From Vicia villosa (taxonomy: Eukaryota > Streptophyta > Magnoliopsida > Fabales > Fabaceae), in contig NW_026705411.1 in assembly GCF_029867415.1 (NCBI RefSeq), forward strand, positions 62,001 to 126,000: a stretch of DNA of 64,000 bases, given 5' to 3'. Numbering within the stretch: position 1 is the stretch's first letter; every line of letters starts with the position of its first letter. Shown here piece by piece: positions 1-12,000 of the stretch. The notes beneath the pieces are model-generated. The model ran no database searches. It saw only the letters and a program-made list of their open reading frames with translations, and was not told the origin of the DNA. The translations under genes were made by a program, and so were the position numbers.

Positions 1-186
1 CAACCATTTCTGAGCACCTTCAGGATCATGTGTGCCTTTGAACAATGGAGGATTGTTCCTCTGAAAATTCCCCAATTGCCTCTCAGCACCAATCCCTGCT
101 CCTAGAGCATTCCCTCCAAGAACACCAGAAATCATGCCCAGAGCCTCAGCCATAGCATCATCGTTTCATCCTCCTCTTCCAGCCAT
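1..186 (-). pseudogene. gag: Gag N-terminus, broken at codon 7 (partial)
   Basis: An ATG at 186-184 opens a frame that meets TGA at 168-166 (codon 7). The same frame then continues open to the window edge. After the stop it contains a Gly/Ala-rich stretch followed by NNPPLFKGTHDPEGAQKWL, the usual start of the capsid region in plant Ty3/gypsy Gag (a PP-x-F-x-G-x-x-DPE-x-A-x-x-WL pattern). Gag forms the particle shell that packages the element RNA. The early nonsense codon makes this copy unlikely to express Gag unless translation restarts at a downstream ATG, for example the one in the DDAMAEAL stretch just after the stop. Only about 60 codons are visible. Confidence 0.75.
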
Positions 187-301
187 TGTTCTGCTTAATC
201 ACAAACAATCCAGTCAGAACAAAAGTATCAACGAAAAACTCATATTAGTCGCATACACAGGAAAGACTGACACTAAGACTCTGGTCACAACGACCGACTA
301 T

Positions 302-313
302 GCTCTGATACCA
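302..313 (-). promoter_or_regulatory. Primer-binding site, tRNA-iMet type
   Basis: The minus strand reads TGGTATCAGAGC, the classic plant retroelement site matching the 3' end of initiator methionine tRNA. It lies four bases after the LTR end at 318. It marks where minus-strand DNA synthesis starts and confirms that the adjoining LTR is the 5' LTR. Confidence 0.9.
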
Positions 314-317
314 CTAT

Positions 318-1142
318 TGTAACACCCCTCTAATACCCCGCGGCAATTAAACAAATATTAATCAGAGTAACATGTAAAGAGGTGCCACAATTCATAAATA
401 AAAGAAAACACACGTTCGGCATATGTCATGAATTCACTGAAAACATCTGCATTATAACTCATTAGATAAAAACCATGTTTACACAGCAGAATTGAATCAA
501 CAAGTTAACATTACATCATAAATGTATCAGACTTCAACAATAAACAAATAGAGTTATAATCGAAACTCAAAACATCGCGTTCCCAGTGTTACATCTATCA
601 GAGCATGACACCGACACAACAACTAGACCGACTTATGAGCTAATCCTCACCAAGTCGCGCCGCTATCCTAAATCTGAAAATGACAACAAGTAAGGGTGAG
701 TCTCATCACAGTTAACCAATGTTATTGCATCATAAATAACAATATATCATAGTTATATCATTCACCCAATCGTTTCATATTCAGACATATCATCGTCACA
801 CATTCACAGACATTAAGTCATCATATAACATATATTAATCATGTTACAAAAATCATGCATATGTATGAAACTGACACAATGCATGTGGTACCAACATCAT
901 CAATGGGAAAACCCACCGACCGATCTATCATCATCCAGATACGGCCCTGCCAACACAGATTCCACACAATGGGAATCTTCCCCTTTACTGCATCCTCTCA
1001 TCATTAGGATACAACCCTCATCAAATGATTATGAATGCATGCAAACATATATACAACATACTATCATCATCATCATACTATGAGTAGCATCATCTTATAC
1101 TCATTTCATCATCACTCATCATCATCATTAACAAGTATGTTC

Positions 1143-1173
<31 letters not shown>

Positions 1174-2226
1174 TGCATCATTCAACAAAATCATATAACA
1201 ATAATTCCTGCAAATTCGTCAGTTTAAAAGTTACACGTTGCAAACTTTCAAAATCACAAAACAACAAAATCTGCAGGTCACACTGGCCATATGCGTACCA
1301 TACGCGTACCAACAGGGCCAAAATTCCACAAACACACACCATACACGTATCATACGCGTATAAACAGAATCACATTTCCACATAAAACAACATCATACGC
1401 GTATCATACACGTACCATACACGTATCACTTCCCATACACGTATCATACACGTATCATACGCGTATCATACACGTATCATACGCGTATCACTTCCCCATA
1501 CACGTATCATACGCGTATCACTTCCCCATACATGTATCATACGCGTATCACTTCCCCATACACGTATCATACACATATCATACGCGTATCACCAGCGTCT
1601 TCCCAGAATCTGCAACTTACCCATTCGTCTTCCTCGCGATTTCACCTGTTACAGCCTGCGATTTGGGTTTCAAAACCAGAGATTCACATTCTAAACAGTA
1701 TAGAAACCACCCAACATCAACAATATAAGATTCTACAATCTATTTTACTCATCACAATCTAAATCTATTCGGTTATTAGGGATTAACAGTCAAAATTCCA
1801 ATCCGATTGATGAACACAACCAGAAAATCCAGAATATAGAATCTATTGAATCCAACAATACTCCTAATCCACACTATTATTCATAATACGATAATAGAGA
1901 TTAAATGGAGAGTCCCCCCTTACCTTAGACAAGATTTCTTGATCTTTGGTCTTTCCCTCTTCCGTTCTCCTTCACGTTTTTTGTGTTCCCCAAAACCTCT
2001 GTTCTTGCACGTTCTTTCTTTCTTTTCCAAATCCCAATTATTTTATGAAAATAATAATAAAATTAGTAAAAGGATTACTATATCACACCCCCTTCTTTTA
2101 CTATTTCCTCACATGGCCCAAACACCATAAACCATTATTTCTAGTATTTTCCACAAAATTCTTAATAATTCTAATAATTAATTCAATATCCCAATTAAAT
2201 TAATATTAAAATATACGGGTGTTATA
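318..2226 (-). repeat. 5' LTR of the chromovirus-like element (1.9 kb)
   Basis: On the plus strand the ends are TGTAACACCC at 318 and GGGTGTTATA at 2226, an inverted repeat with one mismatch. The outer end (minus-strand start) reads TA where TG is expected, so the terminal dinucleotide has mutated. It holds an (AT)n run at 1143-1169 and an array of short palindromic repeats at about 1286-1600. No coding sequence is present; open frames here come from the repeats. Confidence 0.8.
1286..1600. repeat. Tandem array of ATACGCGTAT / ATACACGTAT units
   Basis: Short units of 10-12 bases alternate between the perfect palindrome ATACGCGTAT and the variant ATACACGTAT, joined by C or short spacers. From about 1490 to 1585 they are organised in a 30-bp higher-order period that includes CTTCCCC. 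The unit alternates purine and pyrimidine throughout. The array lies inside the 1.9 kb LTR. Confidence 0.85.
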
Positions 2227-2828
2227 GGGGACACGCTACCCTTTTCATCCCATAAGGTTTAAGGTCTTTTGGCAAAAGTGGCGTTGAGCCATAGCTGTAG
2301 AAACCAAAAGGGGCCATTGGCTAAGACATTTTTCTTTTAGACTTTTCATGGCCGAGAGTCCCAATCTGGTACGCCATGTCAGTCAGCGAATCATGAAGAG
2401 AGGCTAAAATTAGTTGACCAAGGGCAATATCATGGCCTTGGTGCAGTTGAGTAGCAAGGAAATAAAATTATTTGGCCACTTGCATCGATCTGGAGCAGAA
2501 CACAAAGCGAGATAGCCAAAGAGTCCGAAAGGCCACATGTTCTTCATCAGTAACTAGACCTGACGTCCTAGCATGATGATCGATAAAGTTGTTGTATGTC
2601 GGTTTCAAGGGGAGGGCGTCTGCATATTTGTAATGAAAGACAGTGCGAGTCGGCTTCAAACCTGTGATAGACGGTATATCCAGGAGAGTTGGTGTAATCA
2701 TGCCACATCTGGTATGGAAGGTGTTTGTCGACCCTTCCCAAAATTGTAGAGCAGCAAGCAGCGTGCCATAAGATTTTGGTGGACTACAGCGAGAGATCTA
2801 CAAAAGGGTATAAATACCTAATTTTTTC
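2227..2828 (-). pseudogene. Plant mobile domain (PMD) protein, degenerate middle part
   Basis: The minus strand encodes a PMD (aminotransferase-like, MAIN/MAIL-type) domain. Conserved stretches in order are GIY..L..ISRC, LLAALQFWEGSTNTFHTRCG, MITPTLLDIPSITGLKPT, EEHVAFRTLWLSRFVFCS, then a QLHQG-DIALGQLILASL segment and FWFLQLWLNATF. It is broken by a TAG near 2802, a TAA after the VAK at 2468, and a frameshift near 2330 before the FWFLQLW segment. PMD proteins are nuclear proteins linked to silencing, and PMD genes are also carried by Mutator and Ty3/gypsy elements. The right end stops at an LTR (2829) and the left end at another LTR (2226). The missing start probably lies at 29050-29099. Confidence 0.75.
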
Positions 2829-5568
2829 TGTCATACCCCAAAATTTGCCCACTACATTTCAAGCTTTGATTCACAAAACAGCTCAAATGGTCAACAGTCG
2901 ATCAGTTTGACCTAAAAGTCAACTATGATCAAATCACAGTCAAAACTCCTGATTCTTAGCCAGCATCAATATTTTGAAGTAACATTCATTATTTGATCAA
3001 GGGTTGATCATGATTCTACAAGGAAAGCGCAGAAATCATCAAAACTTGAAGTTGCTAAATTAGGGTTTTAAGGAGAGAAGTCAACCTAACTTTGACTTGC
3101 CATAACTTTCACATGGAACATCAGAAATTTCCCAACCAAAGCTCATTATGAAGGAAATTGAATTATCTACAACTTTGCGTCTCATATGCCAAGGCCAAAA
3201 ATGCTTCATTTAAGAGATATGGTCCAAAAGATTATAGGTCCTTTTTGAAAGTCAACCAAAAGCAGTTTTTTGTCAAAGCCCATATCATCAAGATAAAATC
3301 TTCAAATGGACAAAAAATTCCAAAGTGGTTTGTAGAGGACATCTCGAGGTTTCCAAAAAGTTCTAGAACTCTTCCATATCTTGAAAATTGAGGGAGATAT
3401 GCCTTGTCAAAGTTGGACAATTTTGAAAGGAAAATGTGAAGCAAAAGTGGTTCAAATGGGGTTTTCTTACAAACAAGTCCACTCTTTTTTTGGCCCAATC
3501 TTGATCCTCAAGCTATCCAAAGTATCAAAATCATTTGCCACGAATTTAGAAATTTTATTTTGATTTATTGTGAATTTTTTATTCATTTGAAGGTAATTAA
3601 ATCCAAGTAAATCATATAAAATTTGAAGATTTAAGTCAAAAATATGATTTGAGCCAAATTCAATCACCAATTAAATCATATATTTGGTCCAAATTTATGG
3701 AGATTCAGATTGGTGCAAGAGAGATTGAAATTGGCCAAAATTGGAAACATAATGAACCATATTTTCCAATCAAATTTCCAATATTGAAATCAAAGATTTA
3801 AGAAGATTCAATCCATAATATTCACCCTAATTCAATCCTCTATAAGTATGCAACACATTCAAATCACAAGGGGATGAAAATCTCTGCCTCCAAGACCCCT
3901 GCAAAAACTTCAAAAAATCAAAGAAAACTCAAATTCAGGTTGGACAATTGAAGCCAATTCAAGGTGCTTTGGAGTTTCATTGGTGTTCCTGGACGTTCTC
4001 TAAAGCATTCCGCATCGTTCCCTAACCTTGAAGCATCAAGAACACGGAGATATACCTCACGGTTTGCTCAATTCTTTTCAATCTCGATTCAATCTTTTTG
4101 TGCATCCTAAACGAATTTTGATTGCATATTTGTGTTTATCGTGATGTTATGAGTGATTCTGGAAAGTTAATTGTGTTTACGTGCTTGTATAAGGAATCTA
4201 CCATGGTTAGGGTTTTAAGCTTCATATTAGGGTTTTCTTTTACAAATAAAATTGGCTTAAGATAAGACCACCATTGAACTCAGAAGGATGAAACGAGTTC
4301 ATCCATGGCCTTAGAACTAATTTTTGTTATGTGTATGAGATTATGATGCTTGCAGGTCTTATAGTGATGAACGAAAACCGTAGGTAAAAGTCGTTTTATC
4401 TAAAACGACAGTTCTGGGGAAGAAGATGGAGGCGTGGCGCTCCTCCATTGGTCAGTTCACGCGCGCGTCAGATTTTAAATCTGTGGATCCAGTGTTCCTC
4501 ACTTACGCGCATATGGTGCACCTTCTTTCCGTCAGCCACCAGATCTCCATGCAGATCAATCCAACATCCCTGGATATGCAGTTCCACCGTAGACCTTCAG
4601 ATCCTCACCGCACTGGATTATTTACGCTAAGTTTTTTTTTAAATTTTTTTTATTTACTTTGTTTTTTTCTTTTCTTAATTGAATTTTAACTTTTTCCTTT
4701 TATTTTATTTTGATTTAAAAATAACCTTATTTTTTATTCCTTTTTATCCTTATTATTTTCCTTTTTAAATTAACAAAATTAATCCTTTTAGAATTTAGGT
4801 CTTTAATTTTAAATTAATTAGGTTTAGTAATTTGATTTGGTTAATTAATTTGGTTATTAATTTTAGATTTTATGTAGGATTAATTTTGATAACTAATTTT
4901 AGGGTTAACTAATTTAACCAGGATTAGATGTAATTAGGGTTAATAAAATAAATTAGGGTTTATAATTTAATCAGGATTAGCCGATTTTAAAATTAATTAG
5001 GTTAAAAACCAATAATTAATTTTTAGGGTTGGTCTAGCCTCGATTAATTTAATACCCTAGTAGCCATAGGGGTCTTAGGTAGGTGTTGCCCATTAACTGT
5101 AGGTCTAGGTTCCTTGCCCATAAACCTTTTAGCCATTAATTTTTAAACTGTTTTTGTTAACCTTTTTCTAACCTTGATCTTATTTCTGCCAATTATAATT
5201 TTTCTCTTTATTATTATTGTTTAAATGCCTTGCAGGGTTATAATACTTTGTATTTTCTTGTGGTTTGCCCACGAGTTTATTTTTGCCTTATTATTGCAGG
5301 GTATCATCTACTTTATTATTTCTTGTGGTTTTCCCACAAAGTTTTTTTGCCTTATTATGTAACTGCTCACAGGATGTAATAGTTAATTAGGGTTTTATTT
5401 TTCTGCTTTATTTTCTGTGTAATTAATTGCGTGGTTAGTAATTTAGGGAGTGAAAACCTTGAATTGAACTTAGAGTCACTAATTACAAGATGATATATCT
5501 GAAATTAATCACCTGATTGTGCCACACACACACCTTTGGGGTAATCTCTCTTATTTCCTTGTTGCCTG
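2829..5568 (+). repeat. Truncated Ogre-family LTR, plus orientation
   Basis: It starts TGTCATACCCCAAAATTTGC, the LTR start shared with element 2 and the solo LTR, but on the plus strand. Similar segments follow in order: the part around 3100-3250, a TATA box (3841-3848), the GCGCGCG-containing stretch near 4450, and the CTTTGGGGTAA segment ending at about 5568. Roughly the last 750 bases of the LTR are missing. The 3' side joins the integrase frame of element 1, which runs the opposite way. No gene is present from 2829 to 5504. Confidence 0.8.
3841..3848 (+). promoter_or_regulatory. LTR TATA box (TATAAGTA)
   Basis: TATAAGTA stands about 1 kb inside the plus-orientation LTR, followed by a sequence free of ATG for some tens of bases. 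The position fits a U3 promoter; transcription start is inferred. Confidence 0.45.
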
Positions 5569-8500
5569 ATCATGCGCTTTTGGTATAGCTGACCATGACA
5601 AATAGCTGCGAGCCTTTTCTCATCAATCAAGTTTATCTGGTCCAACCGTGTTTGAATCCAATCGTCTTCGCCTAGATTGGCTTCTTTCATAATCCTTAGG
5701 GAAGGAATCTGAATTTCAATTGGAAAAACTGCCTCCATACCATAGACTAAGGAGAATGGAGTTGCCCCTGTTGAAGTACGCGCAGATGTGCGATAACCAT
5801 GAAGAGCAAAAGGTAACATCTCATGCCAGTCTTTGTAGGTTACTGTCATTTTTTGTATGATTTTCTTGATGTTCTTGTTGGCAGCTTCCACCGCGCCGTT
5901 CATCTTTGGTTGATATGGAGAGGAATTATGATGTTTGATCTTGAACTGTGTGCAAAGTTCAGTAATCATTCTGTTGTTCAGATTTGTGCCATTGTCCGTG
6001 ATAATCCGTTCAGGGATGCCATACCGACAAATGAGATTGTATTTGATGAACCGGGCTACCACATTTTTGGTGACAGAAGCAAATGAAGCTGCTTCTACCC
6101 ACTTTGTGAAGTAGTCAATAGCGACCAGGATAAAGCGATGTCCGCTGGAGGCAGTAGGTTTGATTTCTCCAATCATATCAATACCCCACATTGCAAAAGG
6201 CCAAGGAGCCGTCAGGACGTTTAATGGAACTGGAGGTACATGTACTTTGTCAGCGTATATCTGGCACTTGTGACATGTTCGGGAGTGATGATGGCAGTCT
6301 GTTTCCATGGTAGACCAGTAATAACCTGCTCTAAGGATCTTTTTAGCCATTGTATGTCCACTGGAATGAGTACCGAAGGCACCATTGTGTATTTCTTCCA
6401 TGATATGTTCTGCTTCCTTCTTGTTTACACAGCGAAGTAAAGTCGAGTCATGGTTGCGTTTGTATAGGGTTCCATTGCTTAGAAAGAATTTGGCAGCAAA
6501 TCTCCTTAGAAACTTTCTGTCATTAATGGATGCCCCTTCAGGGTACTCCTGAGCTTCGAGATATCTTTTTACCTCATGGAACCATGGTTTTTCCTCGGTT
6601 CCTTCGGTATTGATCTCATTGCAATAGGATGGTTCATCTTGCCTGTAGATGGTGATCATAGGCGCCTCGTTGTCCCACCTGACTTTGAACATGGATGACA
6701 TGGTAGCTAAAGCGTCAGCTAGTTGATTTTCCTCGCGTGGGATGTGTTCGAAAGTGATTTCTTCGAAGTAAAGAATCAAACTCAGCACATATGCTTTGTA
6801 AGGAATTAGATTTGGGTGCTTTGTGTCCCATTCCCCTTTGACTTGGTAGATTACCAAGGCCGAGTCTCCGTAGACTTCCAGGAATTTGATTCTTAGATCG
6901 ATTGCAGCTTTGAGACCCAGAATACATGCTTCGTATTCGGCTATATTGTTAGTGCAATTGAAGCATAACCTGGCAGTGAACGGTGTGTGACCTCCTGCGG
7001 GGGAAATGATCACATCTCCGATGCCATTGCCAAGTGCATTAGAAGCTCCGTCAAAAACCATAGTCCACCGGGCTCCTGGCCCGGGTCCTTCTGCTGGTCC
7101 TGGTTGTTTGTAGTCATTGACTAGCATAATGTCTTCGTCCGGGAAGTCAAAGTTCAATGCTTGATAATCATCCACTGCTTGATGAGCCAGATGATCAGCT
7201 ACCACACTTCCTTTGATTGCTTTTTGTGAAGTGTATTGAATGTCATATTCTGTTAAGATCATTTGCCATCTCGCTATTCTTCCAGAGAGAGCAGGTTTTT
7301 CGAACACGTATTTGATGGGATCCATCTTGGAGATTAGGAAAGTGGTGTGATTTAGCATGTACTGTCTTAGCCGGCGAGCTGCCCAAGCTAAGGCACAACA
7401 AGTTTTTTCGAGTAGTGAGTATCTTGTTTCACAATCGGTAAACTTTTTGCTAAGATAGTAGATTGCGTGCTCCTTTCGGCCGGATTCGTCATGTTGTCCT
7501 AGTACACACCCCATTGAGTCTTCTAACACAGTTAGGTACATTATCAGAGGTCTGCCTTCCACAGGTGGCAACAAGATTGGAGGTTTTTGGAGATATTCTT
7601 TGATTTTGTCAAAGGCTAACTGGCATTTGTCATTCCACCTTTCTACTTGATCTTTCTTCAACAGTTTGAAGATCGGCACACAAGTAGTAGTCATGTGGGC
7701 AATAAATCGGGCGATGTAATTCAGACGTCCCAAGAATCCTCTGACTTGTTTCTCAGTACGAGGTATAGGCATTTCTTGAATGGCTTTAACCTTGGCGGGA
7801 TCAACCTCAATACCTTTGCTGCTGACGATGAAACCTAAGAGTTTGCCGGATCTTACTCCAAAGGTACACTTATTTGGGTTCAGTCGCAACTTGTATTTCT
7901 TGAGTCTGTCAAACAACTTGTGTAAATGACCCAAATGTTCTTCCTCGGTGTTGGATTTTGCAATCATGTCATCGACATACACCTCTATTTCTTGATGAAT
8001 CATATCATGAAATAGCGCTACCATTGCATGTTGGTAGGTTGCTCCTGCGTTTTTCAGACCAAAGGGCATTACTTTGTAACAAAAGGTTCCCCAGGGTGTT
8101 GTGAAGGTTGTTTTTTCCATGTCTTCGGGTGCCATCTTGATTTGATTGTACCCTGAGAATCTGTCCATAAAGGAGAATACCTTGCATTGTGCGGTATTGT
8201 CAACCAGTACATCGATGTGTGGTAAAGGGAAATCATCTTTGGGACTTGCCCGGTTCAGATCTCTGTAGTCCACGCACATTCTGACTTTCCCGTCTTTTTT
8301 AGGTACAGGGACAATGTTAGCTATCCAAGGAGGATAACTTACAACTTTTAGGAATCCGGCATTGAACTGTTTTTCAACCTCGTCTTTGATCTTTTTTTGA
8401 CATATCAGGCCTACTTCTTCGTAGTTTTTGTTTGACTGGAATGCTACCTTCTTTGATTGGTAGGCGATGAACTACAATGTCCGTGTCAAGGCCTGGCATA

Positions 8501-8809
8501 CCCTCATAGGACCAGGCGAATATCTCGACGTAGTCTCGCAGCATTTGAATCAGTCTTTGCTTGACGCTGTGTTCTAAATCAGCCCCTATTTTGACTTCTT
8601 TTTTTTCTTCGTTGTTGCCCAAGTTGATGACCTCAATTGGCTCCTCGTGAGGCTGTATGGCCTTGTTTTCTTGTTCTAGCAGCCTTGCAATTTCTCTTGG
8701 CACTTCACAATCTTCCTCACTTTCGTCCTCAGTTTGGTAGATCGGATTTTCAAAGTCATGACGGGCAATAGCAGAATCGTTGTTGACTGGATCCAGAGTG
8801 TATGTGAAT
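5505..8809 (-). pseudogene. pol: Ogre pol: RT, RNase H, integrase (frameshifted, C-terminus replaced)
   Basis: Exon 2 of the polyprotein. It starts after the splice acceptor with FTYTLDP, runs through an acidic linker (EDESEEDCEVPRE) and enters RT. One extra A in a run of seven (T7 at 8392-8398 on the plus strand) shifts the frame. From about 8393 the RT frame continues open to 5505. RT motifs CVDYRDLN, FSGYNQI, MPFGLKNAGATYQ and YVDD are present. RNase H has FDGASN, AEYEA and YGDSALV. Integrase has an HHCC finger (CHKC) and the DDE residues in DMIGEIKP, TDNGTNL and GAVEAANK. After QLYQKRMIR the last 20 or so residues come from an inverted LTR, so the usual integrase C-terminus is absent. Family knowledge: these enzymes copy the RNA and insert the DNA. 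Confidence 0.92.
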
Positions 8810-9068
8810 CTGCAAGTTAATTATGTGAGTATGTGTGAAGAAAAAAGCATAGCTATTTGAAAGCGAAGAAAGAAGGAAAAAAGATCACAAAATTTAAATA
8901 TGCAAGCGTCCCATGATTTTATTGAATGCACATGATCATGATATGATAAGCCCTTATAGAAGGACCAGTGTGCTAAGGCACACGGCTTTCAAGCTCATGG
9001 TTCGATTGTTCAGGAACCACTTTTATCTTTGCACATTATACACAAAGAAAACAGGAAATGGCATTTAC
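8810..9068 (-). other. Ogre intron between gag-pro and pol (259 nt)
   Basis: The donor GTAAAT begins at 9068 and overlaps the gag-pro stop (GAG TAA). The acceptor is TTGCAG ending at 8810. Joining 9069 to 8809 creates a GAA codon and keeps the frame (...DQ-E-FTYTL...). Element 2 has the same boundaries and the same length, 259 nt. Pea Ogre is known to be partly spliced at this place. Unspliced RNA would give Gag-Pro, spliced RNA Gag-Pro-Pol. Confidence 0.9.
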
Positions 9069-12000
9069 TCCTGGTCAAAGGAGATCACATCCTCAGCTTT
9101 CCAGTTGTTCAATCCACTGTTGTGAGCAGGGGGTACCCAGCTGTTCCAGTTGCAGTTGTCTTTTTCATCTTCCACAGCATTGATTTCATTAGCGGGAAAA
9201 TGAGCCGGTGATCCTTCGGGATAAGGGATATACTCTGCTGGATACGAGAGCCCAGGCTGAGATATCTCTGTCGGCTGAGCGAGATGCATGATAAGGCCGT
9301 CCCATGCAGTCGGGATGATGTTTTGAATAGAGACTTGTGCATCTTGGTGAGGAGTGTATGCTGACAGAAAGCAACCCTCGTTATTTGGTATTTCCCTGGC
9401 TTTTTCAAGAGCGAAATTGTCATCGTAATGTTCATCCCATCCAGTTGGGACAATGTCCTCCATGGCAATTTGTGAGCTCGGAGGAGCAGAATATTTCACC
9501 ATATAGTCATATTTGCCGCTGGGTTCTCCTAGCGTGTCCCATACTTCTTTGGGTGGATTTTGATATTGCTCAGTGACGGGATTTGTGAAAATTTGATCAT
9601 TTCCAACTTCATCACCCCATCCAGTCGGGGTAAGGTCCTCCATAGCAATATAAGAATTCTGAGGTTCGGCATACTGATAATTATACCCGCCGTTTGGTTC
9701 TCCCACAGCATCCCACATTCCCATGGAAATAGGTGGAATCTCACCTGGATATGGCTGAATGATATGGTTCAAGAACACTCCTTCATCTTCAATAGCGTTT
9801 ACTTCTTGGCTAACGAAGTGTGACATTAATCCTCCAGAACGAGGACTTTGATCATTCTTTTGATCTTCACTATTATAGCCCAGACCTAGTTTGTCAGACT
9901 TGTAGGGTATATCGGGAAGCTGTCCCCATACTGTGCAATCACCCTGTTCAATCATGGCTTTGGCATCTTTGAGAGAAGCCATAGTTGTAGTTGGAGTAGC
10001 AGGAATATGCTTGGTGGTAGAGACATTTGGAGAGACCACCTCAAATGATTGGCATGGAGTTTCGATGAATTCGTCCTCCAACTCGACATATTTGGAATTG
10101 CTTAGGTGACTAACCACATATTCCTCTTCGCCATAGACTGTGACAATCTTTCCTTTTACTGGATATTTTAACTTCTGATGCAAGGTAGAAGTTACAGCGT
10201 TTTCCCCATGTATCCAAGGGCGTCCAAGTAAACAGGAGTAGGCTGGGTGAATTTCCATTACGTAAAAGATAGAATCAAAGATTTGAGAACCCACTCTGAT
10301 TGGGAGATTCACTTTTCCGTATACTGTTCTGGTTGACCCGTCAAAGGCTCTTACCACAACATCGCTTGGTTGTAACACAATTCCTTCGAAGTCAAGCTTT
10401 TCTAGTACTGTTTTCGGTAACACGTTCAGAGAAGAACCGTTATCTACTAGCACATGAGATAGAGTGGTGCCATTACATTCAATGGAGATATGTAAGGCTT
10501 TGTTGTGATTTTTTCCAGCAGGGGTTAGATCCACATCAGAGAAACCGAGACCATTGCTCGCGGTTAGATTGGCAACACAATTCTCAAATTGGTCGACTGA
10601 GATCTCTTGAGGCACATGCGCAGCTTTAAGGAACTTCATCAGAGCTTTGGCATGAGCTTCTGAATATTTTAGCAGAGATAGCATTGAGATTTTTGAAGCA
10701 GTGTGCCCCAGTTGCTCAATAATATTGTAATCACTCTTGCAGATGATTTTCAATATTTCCTCCATTTCTTGCTTTGATGGATCCTCAGCAGTGATCTCCA
10801 CCGGGGTTTGAATTTGTTCAACTTGTGGCTCTTTGCCTCGAGCGTTGACATTTTGATTAGGAACTGGGACTCGGACTGGACCAGCAGCAACATTTGGAGA
10901 AATTTCTGGTGAAAAGATTCTTCCACTTCTCGTGATCTTGCTGGTACCCACAATATTACCCACAGTTGGAGTAGTTAACTTTGCGGTCTCTTCAGTCGAG
11001 GTACTCTGCTTAATTCCATGAACATAAACATTAGTGTCATATCCCCATGGGACAGCTTTGTCTGAGGAGTATGGAAATGGAGTTGGACTAGCAATGACTA
11101 CTGATGCCACTTTGAGTGTAGCAGAAATTTTGAATGGAGTCTTGGCAGAGATTTTGAATGGTAAACTGGAGATCACTGAGACATCCTCTATTCTCATCCC
11201 GTTTGTAAAGACTTCGCACAACACGTCCATAGAAGGGAGCCTCTCAAACATAATGATACGGCGATCCATCCATTTTTGAATTCCCATCCTCAGATTTTCA
11301 CAACCATTGGGCAGGCAGGAGCAGTAAAAGCAATCGGGGTCACATCCTGGGAAGTAACCGGCTCGGATTAGCTTTCCTTTGACTTCGCAGAGTGGAGTTG
11401 ATAATTCGTTCACATCATAGATGTAAACAGTGTCCAGGATAGCGTTAACAGTTTTGTCATGCTTTGGCATAGGTGCAGTGATGACATTTGGAGTTTCTGG
11501 AGGATCGAACTCAATTTCACCAGCATCTATCATATCTTGTATTTTATTTTTCAGGGCCCAGCAGTGATCTGCGTCATGTCCTGGACAGTTTGAGTGATAG
11601 GCACATGTCGCATCAGGGCGATAATTCGGAGAGGAAGTGTTGACATTCCTTGGAGGACCTCTTAAGGTGATCAGATCTGCTTTTAGCAAGTGCTGCAATG
11701 CCTGAGAGATTGGCATGTTGATTTTGGTGAAATTTCTTCTTGGTGCATCTGGTCGATGCGTATATTTTGGCTGTTGATCTTTTTGAGGTGCAGATGCGGA
11801 GATCAGAACTGCCCCTACAGATTGATGCTGCTCACTTTTGTGACTTTTCTGAATTTGTGTTGCATTGACCTCATTTCTCCCGTTGATGGGCCTTTTTGTA
11901 GTACCAGAGGAGGAACTTATTTGAATTTTTCCATTTTGAATGCCACTTTCGACACGTTCTCCGGTCAGTATCAGGTCAGTGAAACCTGATGATGAGCTTC

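Larger units (their letters stand above)
1..2226 (-). mobile_element. Chromovirus-like Ty3/gypsy element, 5' part
   Basis: Read on the minus strand this is a 5' LTR (2226 to 318), a primer-binding site (313 to 302) and the start of gag (186 to 1). The rest lies beyond the left edge. The order LTR, tRNA-iMet primer site, gag fixes the orientation. The LTR length of 1.9 kb and the gag N-terminus resemble Tekay/Del-type chromoviruses, but no RT or chromodomain is visible, so the lineage is a guess. It interrupts the PMD pseudogene at 2227. The target duplication cannot be checked because the other end is missing. Confidence 0.75.

Noticed and set aside
1291..1728. Open frame with His/Tyr/Arg repeats (HTRIIHVSYAY)
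   Set aside because: It is produced by translating the palindromic array; open in several frames, no domain, inside an LTR.
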